A stretch of 64,000 bases of DNA, taken from Aquatica leii. Lineage: Eukaryota > Arthropoda > Insecta > Coleoptera > Lampyridae. Shown one piece after another: positions 1 to 11,395 of the stretch. The notes beneath the pieces were generated by a model. That model worked only from the letters and a program-made list of their open reading frames with translations. It was not told the DNA's origin and made no database searches. Both the position numbers and the translations under genes were made by a program. The first letter of the stretch is position 1, and each line of letters begins with the position of its first letter. The stretch is taken from contig CM069439.1 in NCBI GenBank assembly GCA_035610365.1, positions 16,009,533 through 16,073,532 on the forward strand. The letters are read 5' to 3'.

Positions 1-1
1 G

Positions 2-625
2 CAGTGGGGAAAAACAAAAATAAAAGTGGTGACGGTTTATAGCAGTAGAATGAAAGAGACAAGGAAAAACTTAGAACAGGTGATAGAAGAGAGGGAAGAG
101 GGATTGATAATAGTAGGAGGGGACTTCAACGCAAGAATAGGGGAAGAGGGGGGAATACAAGAAAGAAAAGGGACGGGAAAGAGACAAACAAAGAACAAGG
201 TGATAAATAAAGAGGGAGAGGAACTGCTGGAATTGTGCAAGGAAAAAGGGTGGGAAATAATGAACGGGAACAGAGAAGATGATGGAAAGGGGGAATTTAC
301 GTACATAGGAGGAAGGGGAGAATCAACAATAGATTTTGTAATGACAAATGAAGAGGCCGCAGAAAAGGTAAAGACATTTAAAGTGGGAGAAAGAGTAGAG
401 TCAGACCATCAACCACTGGAATTGACAATGGAAGGAAGTGAAAGAGAAGAGAGAGAGGAAGAGGAGAAGTACATAACTAAAAAAAAGTGGACAGAAGAGA
501 GTATAAAAAGATATAAAGAGAGAATAGGGAAAACGGTATGGATAGGGAAGGAAGTACAAGAAAGTGTAGAGGAAATGAGAGAGATGATGGAGAAAGCAAC
601 AGAGAGAGTCAGATTTAGAAAATAG
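2..625 (+). pseudogene. LINE endonuclease domain, C-terminal part
   Basis: C-terminal half of an exonuclease-endonuclease-phosphatase (APE-like) endonuclease that nicks target DNA for target-primed reverse transcription. The visible core motifs are GGDFNARIG, then TYIGGRGESTIDFV, then SDHQPLEL, which match the Asp/Asn, Asp and SDH active-site blocks of the family. The frame is open from base 2 at the window edge, so the N-terminal part lies outside. The segment ends in an Arg/Lys/Glu-rich linker and stops at 625. It is followed by frame-broken linker sequence before the RT. Confidence 0.85.
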
Positions 626-1126
626 AAGGGGAAGAAAACTGGATGGAAGAAATGGTGGGATAAGGAATGCAAGGAAGCAAAGAAAAAGGCAAGAAGAGCA
701 CTAAGACAGTGGAAAAAAGGGAAGAAAGAAAAGAAGAATACAAAGAAGCAGTAAAAATATACAAAAACATGCGATAGAAAGAAGGAGGAAAACAAAAGAA
801 ACAAGAGGAGCAGATTAAAGGAATAAAAACGGAAGAAGATGTATGGAAGTACCTAAAGAAGCAGAGGAAAAAAACAGGACGACAAAGGGAATAAAAATGA
901 AAGAATGGGAGATATATTTTCGGAACCTGTTGGGAAAGGAAGAACAAAAGCAGGAAAAAGAAAAAAGGAAAGACGCGGTAGTAAGACAAGAAGAAGGAGA
1001 TAGGGATAGAATAAGGGAGGAAGAAGTAATAGAGGCGATAAAGAATATAAAAAAGGAAAGGCGACAGGAGAAGATGGGATACAAGGAGAAGAGTGGATAT
1101 ACGGGAGAGAAAATGTAGCAAAAAGG

Positions 1127-1996
1127 ATGACGGAAATAATAAACAAAATATGGAAAGGGGAAGGATTCCCAGAGAGATGGAGAGAGGGAATAATATGCCC
1201 AATACATAAAAAAGGAGAAAAAAAGAAAGTCGAGAATTATAGAGGGGTAACATTACTGAGCTCGGCATACAAATTGTACGCGACAATACTGCAAGAAAGA
1301 TTACAGAAGGAAATAGAGGAAAGAAGTTTGGTACCAGACGGACAAGCGGGATTCAGAAAAGGAAGAAGGGCGATAGACAACATATATATATATATAATGA
1401 AACACTTAGCAAATAAAGAACTAGAAAAAAAAAGAGGGAAAATGGTAGCACTATTCGTAGACCTAAAAGCTGCTTTTGACAAAGTGAATAGGGAAAAGCT
1501 GTGGGAATATATGAAAAGAAAAAAAATCAATGAAAGATTAATACAAAGAATAGAGGGAATATACGAAGAAACGAGAAGCAGGGTTAAAGTGAATGGGGAA
1601 GAGAGTGAGAAAATCATAACAAAGAGAGGGTTGAGGCAGGGATATCCACTGAGCCCAAGCCTGTTCTCGGTATATACGGGGGATCTGGAAGAGACAATGA
1701 GAGGACAACAGACAGGAGGGATAGTGGTAGGGAAAGCTAAGGTATGGTCGTTGGCGTATGCGGATGACATAGTGCTGGTGGCTAGGGAGGAAAAGGAAAT
1801 GAAAGAGATGATGAAAACGCTAGAAAAATATATGAAAAAAAAAGAATTGGAAGTAAACACGGAGAAAACAAAGATAATGATATTTAGAAAAGGAGGGGGG
1901 AAAAGAAAAAGAGAGGAGTGGAGATGGAGTGATGAGAAAGTGCAGCAAGTGAAGGAATTTACATACCTGGGCTACACGATGAAACAGGATAATTAA
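1127..1996 (+). pseudogene. LINE reverse transcriptase domain
   Basis: About 290 residues of non-LTR reverse transcriptase. In order: IICPIHKKGEKKKVENYRGV (block with the conserved NYRG), GFRKGRRAIDNI, ALFVDLKAAFDKVNR (first catalytic Asp in FVDLKAAFD), RGLRQGYPLSPSLF, and the catalytic SLAYADDIVLVA with the YADD pair. It ends in EFTYLGYTM, the usual post-palm motif. The frame stops at 1996, just before the thumb/C-terminal region resumes in another frame at 2021. The copy at 14602-15569 is its close relative. It is not functional as it stands. Confidence 0.9.
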
Positions 1997-2020
1997 GAGG
2001 GAGAACACATAAAGGAAAGG

Positions 2021-2846
2021 GTGAAGAAAGGAAACAGGCTAATAGGACAAGTATGGGGTGTGGGGGAAAGAATATTCAAGATGGATATAAAAAAAAGAAA
2101 ATTGCTGTTCGAAAAATTAATAAAGGGGGTGGTAATGTATGGAGCGGAAATATGGGGCTGGAAGGAGTGGAGGGAGGTAGAGGGGCTACAGGAAAAATAC
2201 TGGAGATGGGTGTTAGGATTGGACAGGGATACACCGGGGTATATTGTGAGAGAGGAGGTTCAGATAGAAAAAATAAGGATTGAGACAGGAAAGAACAGAT
2301 TGCAAAATTCTGCAAGAATGTTGGAAAGAGATAAAGGGAGGGAAAGTGAAGTACGGGCAGGAGGGCAGAGAAGAGTATTACAAAAGAAACGGGTACGCGA
2401 GTGAAGAAGTGGAGAGATTAAGAGAAGAGGGGGTAGGGACAAGAGAAGAAATAATAAGGAGCGATAGAGGCATCGAAAAACAAGAAAGATGGATAAAGAT
2501 AAAAGAGAGCAGATATAATAGGAATTATAAAGATATCAAGGGTGAAGGGGTGCCGGAATATTTAAAAGACAGTGAGATTAAAAGCAACAAAAGGAAGAAA
2601 ATGGTGGCAAGGTTCAGATGTGGCAACGAGGAGTTAGGGAACAAATATTGGAAGGAAGAAACAGAAAAGTTGTGCAGGCTATGTGGAGAAGAAACGGAAG
2701 ATCTAAACCACATGAGAAAGAGATGCAGGGAACTAAGAGAAGAGGTGATGAAAACAGTAGATATCTTAGATGTAAACGGAAAAGGAGCGGAATGGATGGA
2801 GGAAGTATGGAGCAGGAGGAAAAAGTTAAGGGGGGAGAAGGGATAA
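2021..2846 (+). pseudogene. LINE C-terminal region with Cys/His cluster, frame-broken
   Basis: Continues the LINE polyprotein in two frames, 2021-2404 and 2280-2846. The first contains MYGAEIWGWKE and RWVLGLDRDTPGYI, a conserved post-RT block. The second ends with CRLCGEETEDLNHMRKRC, a CCHC-like knuckle common at LINE C-termini. A deletion of about 30 bp near 2291, relative to the second copy, causes the frame change. The stop at 2846 is followed by a 70-bp 3' UTR. Confidence 0.8.
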
Positions 2847-2918
2847 GAAAATGTAATATATATGTATAGACAACACGACCAAATTTGTATGCTAAATGGC
2901 AATGAATAAAGTTAAACT

Positions 2919-3577
2919 ATTGTTGTAATTATCTTTGTCTATTGGCGGATTGTGGTGTGAAGTGATATCAATTGGTGCAGTGCATTTTTTACTAGTGCAC
3001 TGGGCGACACAAACGTCACCCACTTGTGAAAATTAGTCGCATAGTGATTGAGTTTTTGATGTACTGGGCGACAAAGATTTTGGTAAATATATTCCATTAT
3101 AGCTCTGAAAATCAGCGAAAAACCCTGTAATTTTTACTGAAAATTGGCCCCAAGCGTTGCCCCAAGTTATATGATCTAATACCTATTATTACTGCAAATA
3201 GTATAAAATTTAAATAAATGGAGTAAGTACAAACCAATATTAAATGTAACAGTTTGTAAAGAGGTAGTGTCTAAAGCAGGGATTTCTAACACGCGGGCCG
3301 CATGCGGCATTAGCACCGCCCGCTCAAAAATAAATACCATATGAAAAAGTTTTTAAATTTTAAACCGATGTATTTAATTTAATAATAAAGAATCGGTCGT
3401 AATTAAAATTTAATGCTATACAAAAATTGCATTTTAAAAGTGATTGTATGTTTTATTGAGCTTTTTATTCGTGTCATTAACTTATGCCGGTAACTCGTTA
3501 TCAAACAAAAATGTATGCAAAATTATTTGAATTTCTCGAATCAATAAAAAATCAATAGTCGATGAATAAAAATACGA
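2919..3577. other. Noncoding spacer with hAT-like end
   Basis: No credible coding sequence. Starting at 3277 the sequence cagggatttctaacacgcgg resembles the terminal consensus of hAT transposons (CAGGGRTTYYC...), followed by a GC-rich patch. No partner terminus was located, so this is at most a solo hAT end. Confidence 0.35.
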
Positions 3578-4196
3578 GTGAAAAACATGGTGCCAGTAAG
3601 GATCTTGAATGTCAACTCAAATCCAGTAACGTTGAAAAGGAAGACCGTGGTAGGCCAATATACGTCAGTATCTCAAATTGTAAGATGCACGAATTCTAAT
3701 GAAGCTACATTGGACATTCATACCTTAAAGTGCCAAAATCTCAGCCCAAACCAGCCAGCTAAAGTTAACGCATCGAGCCAGCAGTATCGTTCAAGCGTTG
3801 GATGAAGACCATCTGGCCAGGACTGTCTTGGAAGGAGTGCTTGGCTTATTTAGACGATGTGATTGTGGTTGGAAGGTCGTTTGAAGAACAATTTGAAAAA
3901 AGTGTTCCAAAGACTACGTGGGGCAAATCTAAAACTGAGCCCAAAGGAGTGCTACGTATTTAAGAAAAAAGTGCGATACCTTGGCCACGTTATAGACGAT
4001 TGGTACCCGGATTTTCCCATATTGTCAAACCTTTGACGAAACTGACCGAATAAAGAGCAGACTGTAAAATGCAAAAACACTTTCCATCAACTAAAACAGC
4101 CCATAGTCACTTCGCGATTTTAAGTTATTCAAGAGAAGATGGAAATTTTGTTTTGGATGCAAGTAATCTGGCTATAGGTGCTAATCCTTTCATAGG

Positions 4197-4628
4197 TTGA
4201 AGATGGGCAAAAAACTCATCGAATATTTTAGTAAACTTTTGTCCAGGTCAGAAAAAAATTATTGCGTGACCAGAAGAGAGCTGTTAGCAGTCGTTAAGTC
4301 TATAGAACACTTCTACAAATATTTATATGGACGAAAATTATCACTAAGGACGGACCACGCCGCTTTGAAATGGCTACTGCAGTTTTGTAATCCGGAAGCA
4401 CAAGTGGCAAGATGGATTGAGAGACAGCAAGAGTATGACTATGACGCAGAACACTGTGCCGTAAGCAGTCATCAGAACGCTGATGCCTTGCCAAAAGACC
4501 ATGTCCGACAGACTGTAGCCATTGTTCGCGATTTGAAGAAAAGATCTAATGTGTCAGAAGAACTTCTACGGTTGATGAGTAGGCACCTGAGCAGTTGCAC
4601 CGAGAATAAGAAAACGATCCCGATATAA
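4197..4628 (+). pseudogene. Gypsy RNase H domain fragment
   Basis: Gypsy-type RNase H: EYFSKLLSRSEKNYCVTRRE (substrate-tether/catalytic Glu block), then LLAVVKSIEHFYKYLYGRKL, then LRTDHAALKWLL (catalytic TDH block) and QNADAL in place of the usual NADALSR. In a live element it degrades the RNA strand of the RNA:DNA hybrid. It is the longest uninterrupted piece of this element. The normal start of the domain lies upstream in other frames. Confidence 0.85.
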
Positions 4629-4834
4629 GAATACTTCTGAAATGGAAAGCAAACGCAGACGACCAACCTGAGAAGAAGTGAGTGCTTTGGGCAAAAACTT
4701 CTAAGCATACTATGCGCAGTTGGACTTTTTGAGAGTGGAAGACGGTTTTGTTAAGCGATCGTTAGAGAGCGTCGATGGGAGCGGAAAACCGATTGCAGTT
4801 GGTAGTGCCAAAGAATCGAGTATCGCAGGTGTTG

Positions 4835-5705
4835 CAGCATCTGCACGATGGTACATCAGGAGGATGAGGTAGAAATTAGGGAAAGTTCGAGAAATATTCT
4901 ACTGGGTGAACTGCAAAGAAAATGTCATCGAATGGTGCCGTATGTGCACGGTCTACGCATGAGGAAATGGTTTAGCGAAAAAGCGCAAAGCACCAATGAA
5001 ACAATATAACGTGGGCCGTTCACAGAATCTGATTCGGTAAACAAATACATCCTGGTTGCGATTATTTCACGAAATGGACTGAGGCTTACGCCATACCTAA
5101 TCAAGAAGCAGACGTTTTAGTGAAAAGAATTTTTCTGTCGGTTTGGAGTTCCGTTGGAATTACATTCCGACCAAGGCCGCAACTTTGAGTCCGCGCTGTT
5201 TTAAGAAGGTTGACGACTGTTGGGAATTAAGAAAATTATAGCGACGCTTCTCCATTCTCAATCTAATGGCATCGTTGAATGGATGAATCGAACAATGAGA
5301 AAGTACTTAGCGAAAGTAGTGTCCGAATAGCAAAGAGATTGGAATCAGTAATTGTACATTTTCCTAATGGCACACCGATCATCTGTTCACGAAAGCACGG
5401 GCTAAACATCATACTGTATTATGCTCGGTCACGAAATACGATTGCCATGCGACCTCCAATTTGGACGAAGACCGAAAGAAGTCGAGAAATTGATGAAGAG
5501 GCTAGACGAAGTATATTAAGTGGTTCGTAAAAACACACAATTCCCAAATGAGATGAGGTTTGTCGCTGAAACTGCAGAGGCAATGGGATTGGCCTTATGA
5601 AGTTGTGCAGTGTATTATCGACGTCATATATCACATCCGAAAACCGCCCAAGCAGGCCAAACGTGGTCCACATCGATCACCTAGCCCCGTTTGCTGGCGA
5701 TAGCA
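4835..5705 (+). pseudogene. Gypsy integrase fragments
   Basis: Frame-broken integrase. A zinc-binding region is recognisable near 4840-4960 (LHDGTSGG, then FYWV, then VIEWCRMCTVY). The catalytic core follows with TKWTEAYAIPNQEADVLVKR at about 5078, FGVPLELHSDQGRNFES at about 5140-5190 and LLHSQSNGIVEWMNRTMRKY at about 5249-5305. The second Asp (SDQG) and the VEWMNR Glu are still visible. Numerous indels make it nonfunctional. Confidence 0.8.
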
Positions 5706-5873
5706 TTACCTAAGATTAGGTCCGAACCAGAGTAATAACGAGCAGAATTAGGAATCAAGTCGAAGGAATGGACTTCGATAAGTTTATGAGCATTTGTACG
5801 GTTCTGAAAAGGCTAGGTTCGGAGTTACAAGCGAGTAGCAACAGGATCTGTTCCAAAGACAAAAGGATTGCGC

Positions 5874-6240
5874 CATCGCACATTGCGCGAGCGCAGATCT
5901 TAATATGTCTAGAGGGATTGCATTTGTATTTAAGATGAATTATCTACGATGACAGCAACCGGCGGTCGGCAAAGTCTTGAAACTACGTGATGACTGGCGC
6001 TTCGTTTTCTATCTGGTCACGAAGAAATACTCACGTGCAAAGCCGTCATACGAAAACATATGGCGAGCATTATGAAACCCTAAGAGTGAAATGAAGTTTC
6101 ACAACATTAAGAAATTGGCAGTACCCAAGCTTGGTTGTGGCTTAGATCACATGGATTGGAGGACAGTTAGAAATATGTTAGGGGACGTCTTTCGAGGAAC
6201 AGACGTTCAAGTGTTGGTCTGCAGTTACCTTCCAAGTAGA
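5874..6240 (+). pseudogene. Macro domain (OARD1/TARG1-like ADP-ribose hydrolase) pseudogene
   Basis: Read in one frame with two in-frame TGA stops (5950-5952 and 6073-6075), the sequence gives SADLNMSRGIAFVFK, then VGKVLKLRDDWRFVFYLVTK, KPSYENIWRAL, and KLAVPKLGCGLDHMDW...VFRGTDVQVLVCSY. This is the order of motifs of the TARG1/OARD1 macro-domain family: N-terminal CISADL/GIA loop, YLVTK strand, and the P-x-GCGLD phosphate-binding loop near the C-terminus. Such domains bind ADP-ribose and remove it from acidic residues. The segment lies between a dead Gypsy pol and a dead LINE, so it may be cargo of either or a retrocopy. It is followed by a Lys-rich tail to 6474. Confidence 0.7.
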
Positions 6241-6521
6241 CCATCGGGTCAGAAATCGTCCATTGACTGCTACTTTTATGCCTTAGGAAGCTGCCGAAAT
6301 GAAAACGATCTAACAATGGAACAAAGAAAGACTAATAAAGTAAAACAAAAAAGAGAGGAGCATTCTACCAAGAGCAATGACGATCCAAAAAAACTCTTTA
6401 AAAAGAAATATCAACACGGTAACGACAAAGGAAAAGACAAACGAACAAAGAAACAAAAGCAAAAAAAAAATTAAATAGGATAACTAAAGACAAAGAACAT
6501 CAACAACAAATTAAATAACAA

Positions 6522-8985
6522 TGGATACATGGAACGTTAGAAGTACCAAAACCGAAGAGAATATTAAACAATTACAAAGAAAACTAGAAGGATATGAGAG
6601 AATGTAGAAGAGAAAATTGGATTGCCGATATTGGGGAATACACATTTTTTAATAGCGGGGATAATGCAAGAATCAAAACCAAGATAATCAACTTCAAACC
6701 CATAAATAAAAACCTGAGGATACGAGGAAAATACAGGAAAATTAGCTTGTTAAATATAAACGCTCCAACTGAGGAAAAAGAAGCAGAGGAAAAAGACTAA
6801 TTTTATGGAACTCTGGATATGGAAAATGAAAATATACCCAAATATGACATCAAAATGGTACTAGAAACATATGCAAAAATAGGATGACAAAAGATATATG
6901 CACTAACAATAGGAAACTAAAGCTTACATAAAACCACAAACGATAACGGGGAAAGAATTAGACTCGCAATTGAAAAAAACATGAGAATTAGAAGTACGCA
7001 ATTCCATCACAAAGTTACCTCTGGATATAACGAAATGGGAATACAATAAATGAGATCGATCATGTACTAATAGAGGAAGAACAACACGTTAACATTATTA
7101 CAGACATACGATCGTATAGAGGAGGAGACAATGGTTCGGACAACTTCGTGGTAAAAATAAAAATACAAGAAAACCGCACACAACAGCAAACAACACAAAA
7201 ACATAAACACAAAAGACTAAATTACGATACACTAAAAGCCGAAACAACACAAACGGAATACATAAGAGAAATAAGCTCGAGATTACAAGACCCGGAAAAA
7301 GAAGATATCAATAAATACTGGGAGAATCACTAAAACAAGCAATAAAACGAAACGACTAAAAAACTTTAGAAGAAAATATAAAAGCAAAAGAAACAGGATG
7401 GATGGATCAAGAATGCTGGAAAGCAGTGGAAAACAAAAAAAAAGGTCACACATACAATGATAGAATATACAGAAAAAAGGAACATAGCAAAACAGAAATG
7501 CAAAAAAAGACAATTCCTGATAAGTTAAATAGAAGAAAACTACAAAAATTAAGTTGATAAAACCCTTTACTCTAATATAAACAAGTTTAAAACAAAACAA
7601 AATTCTATAGAGATAAAAAAAGAAACTTGATAGGTGACTCAAAGAAAATATTAGAAAAGTGGAAAGAACGTTTTACAGAAGAACTAAATACTAATACATA
7701 AGCGTATGAAGAAACAGATAAGAGGCCAAAAATGCAAATAGAAAAAATATCTGAGAGATGGTCTGAAGTCATAATTACGCCAATACACAAAAAGAGAAAA
7801 AACGGAAAAAGAAAAACTACAGAGTTGTATCGCATTACTGGACGTAACATATAAAATCCTAGCAAGTCTATTAAAAAAGATTGGAGAAATATACGGAAAA
7901 CCAATTAGAGAATCAAAGAGGCTTCAAAAAAGTGAGGTTCTCCATAGTCCAAATATACACATTGAAACAGATTTTCATAGACTTCCGACAAATTTATGAC
8001 GCAGTAATAAGAAAACAGTTATACAAGATAATGCGAGAATTCAAAATATTCAATAAAGAATACCACTGTCTCAAATAACACTACAAAGTACCAACAGTAA
8101 GGTCAAAATACAAGGAAACCTCTCAGACAGTTTTGAAACTAACAGAGGACTGAAGCTATTATTATTATTATTATTATTCACTATTATTCAACCTGGTATT
8201 AGAAAAAATAAAAACTAGAAAATTAAACAGAGAAAGAACCATCATAATTAAAAAGCACCAGAACAAAAAACGTATTAAAAACTCAATTTAGTAAACTCGA
8301 AAAAGCCTCCAAGTCAGTGGGACTAACCATAAACGAAGATAAAAGAATATATGAACAAAGAAATAAACGATAAAGAAATCTTAAAATAAAATGTCAGGAT
8401 AATAGAGAATACATATTTGAACAATTGCAAGAATTCAAGTTCCTAGAGTGAACAATGACATAGAAAAGATAACAATACAAATAATAAATGAAAGCAAATT
8501 TAAACAAACTGTTAAAATGTAGTGTAGAGTCAAAAGCAAAAAGAAATAGAATATACAAAACAATCATTAGACCAACAGTAGTGTATGGCAGTGAAGTGTG
8601 GGCTCCAACCAGAAGCGACCAAGATAAACTGGCAAGTTGGTAAAGGAAGATTATAAGAAGAAAATTAGAAGAAAAAAAAGAAGAAAGTACAGGTAGAAGA
8701 AGAATAAACCGGGAAGTATTAGAAAATTTACAAGGAACAGATATTATAGGAATAATGAAAACACAGAGGTTACGATGCTTGGGACACTTACGACGCATAG
8801 CAGAAGAGAGGATGCCAAGAAAGGTCATAAACCCAGTAATCGATGATACAAAAAAGAAGGGACGTCCAAAAACGAGATGGTAGCCTCAGCTGCGACAAGA
8901 CCTAGAAAAACTAGAATTGACAAATTTTGATCAAAATCAATGGAAGAATATAATTCAACAAGCCGCAGGTATACAATAATGTAAC
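6522..8985 (+). mobile_element. Heavily decayed APE-type LINE
   Basis: Starts with MDTWNVRSTKTEENIKQLQR, the typical APE endonuclease opening (TWNVRS). It continues with fragments such as NDNGERIRLAIEKNMRIRST, then RT pieces (WSEVIITPIHKK at about 7759, DFRQIYDAVIRKQLYKIMRE at about 7976-8035). Near 8560-8990 comes a C-terminal block IYKTIIRPTVVYGSEVWAP, RLRCLGHLRRI and KKGRPKTRWXPQLRQDLEKL, which is the conserved GH-R and GRP-RW tail of RTE-like and related LINEs. Many stops and an ATT microsatellite at 8158 interrupt it. No catalytic YxDD could be read. Confidence 0.75.
8158..8178. repeat. (ATT)n microsatellite
   Basis: About seven perfect att units inside the decayed LINE, probably grown from an A/T-rich codon run after inactivation. 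Confidence 0.85.
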
Positions 8986-9294
8986 GTTTATAAAAAAAAA
9001 CTAATTTATTTGAACTAAAATTATGTACACGTTTATAACTAACCGAATTAATTAAGTCTAAGGATATTTAATAAAAACACACTATAATTTATGTATAGCA
9101 CTATCACGAAGATAAGTCCGCGGATAACTCCTATTTATTTAAACACTAACGTTTTTTTACGCTGAAGTCACGTACAAGGTTATACTTCGTAGATTTATCT
9201 CACACGCGTCAATTACTTATTTATTTAAACTTGAATAATCTTCTTAACACTGCCGTCTTCGAATTACGGAAATAAGTGACCTACGATTTGTTTG

Positions 9295-9395
9295 TACCGT
9301 ATTTATACGTTTCTGCAAACATTGGACAAGCCTCTACATTCTTTCGTGAAGGTTCTAGACGGGGATAAAAAGTACGAGAACGTTCTCGAAATTTA
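9295..9395 (-). promoter_or_regulatory. Heat-shock-type promoter cassette (two HSEs plus TATA box)
   Basis: Read on the minus strand, two perfect three-unit heat-shock elements (alternating GAA and TTC every 5 bp) occur at 9378-9390 and 9343-9355, followed 36 bp downstream by TATAAATA (9307-9300). This is the standard arrangement of an insect hsp70 promoter. The following ~200 bp of minus strand (9270 to 9060) is an A-rich sequence like a long hsp leader, but no Hsp70 start codon or coding sequence follows; the 3' end of a dead LINE lies at 8985. It may be an orphaned promoter fragment or part of an LTR carrying HSEs. Confidence 0.55.
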
Positions 9396-10052
9396 CAAAA
9401 ACTTCGCGAATGTTTCAATAAGAATGTGTTTCTTCGACGGAATTGTCGCAAGCCTATTCTCACATTGTCTAAATTTTTAATTATTCAAACTATGTCATTC
9501 ATTTTAGTGAGTTCATTTTATTACACTCATAAAAGACCTGCCAAATGTAACGAATTTTTCATTTAATTTATTATTACTTTTTTGCAACCAACAATACAAC
9601 TAAAAATCAATTACGCCTGAAGAAAACACTTTGTTTGAAACTGAACCGAGAAGTTATTCGAATTAATGAAAAATTGAAATTGACGCGGGTCGACACGAAC
9701 TCCAACACCCTGTGTCGAATTTTTCGAATTATTGTCTCTCGGTTGATATAAGTACCGTAATTCAGCTAACAAAGCGGCGCAATATTTAAGATATTGGGGA
9801 TTTCTACTTTAAATTGCTTTTTGGCAAATAAAAGGTGAAAATAAAAAAAATTAAACGAATGAAATAAATTTAATAAATTTAATCTAAATCAACGACTCTA
9901 GTCGACAGTACTGGATTTTTTAGTGGATAATTTTCCACAGAACTGGTGTTTGGCAATGCGTAATCCATTATAAAATACAGTATTGCAAAATTTTTAGTAT
10001 TCAAAATAGTAATTTACTTAACGAGCGGAAAGTTGTCTATACAGTGAACCAT
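9396..10052. other. Noncoding AT-rich spacer
   Basis: No credible gene. Contains a GC-richer patch near 9683-9716 (gacgcgggtcgacacgaact) that is not a recognised RNA gene. Confidence 0.5.
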
Positions 10053-10560
10053 AGTGGCGATGTCAAACTTTTTTTGGTTGATTAAATCACGTAGTAAAAT
10101 CCACCATGACGAGGCTAGTTGTGTATTGTGAGAATACTTTAACGTATTATTGTAACGTTAATGTGTTTTTCAGATAGTTAAGTTATATCCTTGTCTACGT
10201 ATTCCTGAGTAAAATAATATTTTAGGTATGATTTGCCAAAATTAAGTTGCAAATATAATTTAAAAGTGAGTTATTTACGATTTTGAGAATGCAAAGTTCC
10301 TATGTCAATTATAATTAAGTTAAGTTCTTAAATTACGTAAAAGTATTTTCAGAATTCTTGTATGTACCAATTACAAACACCTGATGTTAGAGAAGTTTAT
10401 AGGTTTTTTAAAGTTTCAAAATAATCCACAACTTAAGCTAAACCAATTCACACTTCTACGTAAACAAACACACAACTAGCCTCGTCATGGCGAACTTTAC
10501 CACGTGACTTCATCAATCAATAAAAAGTATATAATTTAGAAAAAACACCATCGCCATCTA
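10053..10560. mobile_element. Foldback / MITE-like element with imperfect long inverted repeats
   Basis: The left arm 10053-10124 contains atgacgaggctagttgtgt and the right arm 10470-10560 contains its inverse acacaactagcctcgtcat. Homology extends outward through cacgt(a/g)gtaaa to tagtggcgatg / catcgccatcta. The arms enclose about 345 bp of AT-rich DNA with no open frame. No clear target-site duplication was found, so the superfamily is open. Confidence 0.7.
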
Positions 10561-11395
10561 GTAAAAAAACACAACCTAGTCAAAAGTACGATTTTCTTTA
10601 ATTTTTGTTCTTAAAAAATATCTATTTAAGCATATTTAGGTTTATTTTTTATGTAGTGTCTGATTGCAAAGTAATTAAATTTAGAATTGAGCACTTTATT
10701 TTATATTTTTATTAGACAGAATTCATAATAATTTATTTTATATTCGATTTTGCATTTTTCTTTGTACAGGAACGGTTTAGTAGAAACTACTCTAATATCC
10801 TGTTGAAGGGTAGTCCTGGTTTGCTAGCGCGCACATAGTTTCCACTAGTGCTAGTTTGAACCCTTTTACCTTTCAGGTGGATATATATTATTTAAAAAAT
10901 GCAGTTTTTTTTTAATTACAACTATTTATACAAACCTGACGCTTAACTATAAACTAATTGGTAAAAGAAAAATAAGTAAAGGACGCCTGAAAAATTGGTT
11001 CAAATTTTTAGGTAGACAACTTACACTACACGTGGTCGATCTTTTTGTATTTATGTGCTCCTGATACAAAATCGTAATTTTTGGTGTTGGTTTACTGGTC
11101 AAATCAATTTTTTTAGACAGTTATAATATAGGCAACTTACACGTCACTAACTTTAAAGTATCTGTTATTTTACAACCTTTTATTCAAATTATTATTTAAT
11201 TATTTATAGTGGATAATTCTGCTTGTTCGTTCGCCCATTTTCGTGGGGCGGGAAAGAAATGGAAAAACTCGAACAAGCAAATCGAAGAACCTCGAAAGCT
11301 TGGATTTATGCTTTCTCACAAGACATTTAATGTCTTCACTACTGGACATGATTTGTTAGCTTTTTTGTAAGTGGAGATGTATTTTTTAACGCATT
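10561..11395. other. Noncoding spacer with small hairpin
   Basis: No gene seen. At 11221-11278 gcttgttcg and cgaacaagc form the ends of a short hairpin around a G/C-rich centre. Otherwise AT-rich. Confidence 0.45.

Larger units (their letters stand above)
1..2918 (+). mobile_element. APE-type LINE, copy 1 (5' end outside window)
   Basis: Non-LTR retrotransposon whose coding strand is extraordinarily purine-rich (long runs of a and g, hence Lys/Glu/Arg/Gly-rich products). Order: endonuclease (from base 2), reverse transcriptase with YADD, C-terminal region with a Cys/His cluster, short 3' UTR ending near gttaaact at about 2918. Frameshifts and stops between the blocks show it is dead. Compared with the second copy at 13537-17169 (opposite strand) it lacks about 30 bp near 2291. 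No RNase H was seen. The clade within APE-type LINEs is not resolved. Confidence 0.9.
3578..5705 (+). mobile_element. Decayed Ty3/Gypsy retrotransposon pol
   Basis: Remnant of a Gypsy pol polyprotein in the order protease-RT linker, RT, RNase H, integrase. The linker reads VPVRILNVNSNPVTLKRKTV (3585 onward). RT is reduced to a patch with LAYLDDVIVVGRSFEEQF at about 3841, followed after a frameshift by KLSPKECYVFKKKVRYLGHV. RNase H and integrase are listed separately. Repeated frameshifts and stops show an old dead copy. No LTR pair was identified, and most of gag, protease and RT are missing. Frame fragments near 5650-5700 recall the usual IDHLAPF end of Gypsy pol. Confidence 0.85.

Noticed and set aside
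37..1286. Long minus-strand frames rich in Ser/Phe/Leu/Pro opposite LINE copy 1
   Set aside because: Antisense shadows of a purine-only coding strand, which has few stop codons in reverse. No motifs. The same holds for plus-strand frames opposite copy 2 (13407-17311).
9683..9716. GC-rich patch with gtcgacacgaactccaacac, considered as tRNA-like
   Set aside because: No A-box and B-box at proper spacing and no cloverleaf could be drawn.
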